Under the pieces are notes generated by a model, which was not told where the DNA came from, searched no databases, and saw nothing but the letters and a program-made list of their open reading frames with translations. Positions 63,861 to 64,000 of a DNA stretch of 64,000 nucleotides are shown piece by piece; within the stretch, counting starts at the first letter, position 1, and every line of letters begins with the position of its first letter. The position numbers and the translations under genes are program-made. The stretch covers positions 310,001 through 374,000 of the forward strand of contig CP026657.1 in NCBI GenBank assembly GCA_023525915.1, given 5' to 3'. Source of the stretch: Acetispira formosa (nom. nud.). GTDB lineage: Bacteria > Desulfobacterota > Desulfarculia > Adiutricales > Adiutricaceae.

Positions 63861-64000
63861 ATGTTTGGATTATTTAAAGCCGCGCTTGGATTCCTCAGCA
63901 TTATTCCAACCGGCCGGAAAACTATGCTGGAACCGGAGGAATTCGGGCGCTTTCCCGCCTTTTATCCGGCTGTCGGGCTGGTTTTCGGACTTCTTTTATA
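63861..64000 (+). CDS. cobS: Adenosylcobinamide-GDP ribazoletransferase, N-terminal fragment
   Basis: The gene runs off the window after 46 codons. The visible part, MFGLFKAALGFLSIIPTGRK then EEFGRFPAFYPAVGLVFGLLL, matches the N-terminus of the membrane enzyme CobS, which joins adenosylcobinamide-GDP with alpha-ribazole in the last steps of cobalamin assembly. GAGGG lies eight bases before the ATG. With so little sequence the call rests on the FL..IP and FPxxG pattern. Confidence 0.65.
   Translation, partial: MFGLFKAALGFLSIIPTGRKTMLEPEEFGRFPAFYPAVGLVFGLLL

Overview
The window is a continuous, gene-dense bacterial chromosome segment, GC-rich inside genes and much more AT-rich in several spacers. 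No rRNA, tRNA, phage, IS transposase or CRISPR array was seen. Several things point to an anaerobic, Gram-negative member of Desulfobacterota (the former Deltaproteobacteria), possibly host-associated: a split F-type ATP synthase operon with two b-type subunits, one carrying a signal peptide; a fused IspDF; formate-tetrahydrofolate ligase; a class I adenylate cyclase; a molybdenum hydroxylase beside diaminopropionate ammonia-lyase; and an autotransporter. This placement is inferred from gene content and was not tested by phylogeny.

Layout. 0-6 kb: ATP synthase genes b', b, delta, alpha, gamma, beta, all on the minus strand; no epsilon gene follows beta inside the window. 6.7-9.7 kb: gpsA, HU, rpoZ, mogA. 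9.7-13.9 kb: a complete phosphate operon pstSCAB-phoU. 13.95-14.8 kb: an 853-bp imperfect palindrome between convergent genes. 14.8-24.2 kb: flavoprotein, ilvD, radC, scpA with an M50 protease, a DUF488 protein, class I aldolase, larB, rlmE and the fluoride channel. 24.8-36.7 kb: fhs, tsaE, a UbiB-family kinase, an unrecognised membrane protein, a Sel1 protein, a nucleoside phosphorylase, map, recJ, hisC. 37.2-41.2 kb: a divergent DnaA and an Lsa-like ABC-F protein that appears to be controlled by attenuation. 41.9-53.5 kb: a KamA-like radical SAM protein, sfsA, a methyltransferase, ispDF, the RNase P RNA, RNase HI, an HDOD protein, a PfkB kinase-holA-tadA operon, and cyaA. 54-59.5 kb: dpaL, a xanthine-dehydrogenase-type enzyme and an EutH-like transporter, which together look like a nitrogen-compound catabolic island; mogA upstream would help supply its molybdenum cofactor. 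60-64 kb: an exported histidine-phosphatase fold lacking both catalytic histidines, an autotransporter, and the start of cobS.

The most unusual property is the non-coding DNA. At least four families of palindromic, structured repeats fill the spacers. Family 1 has about ten copies with a GCGTGG-loop hairpin and a conserved CAGTCGCTG block. Family 2 consists of long perfect hairpins around a constant GGGGGTCTTTAGTCA loop. Family 3 has about seven copies with the core ATCATCGTATTAAGAG. Family 4 is a nested hairpin shared by the 853-bp palindrome and a hairpin at 63.7 kb. In several cases two copies differ at both sides of a stem so that pairing is kept, which argues that the folded structure is what is maintained. 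No transposase that could move them lies in the window.

All calls come from reading the sequence and from family knowledge; no database search was possible.
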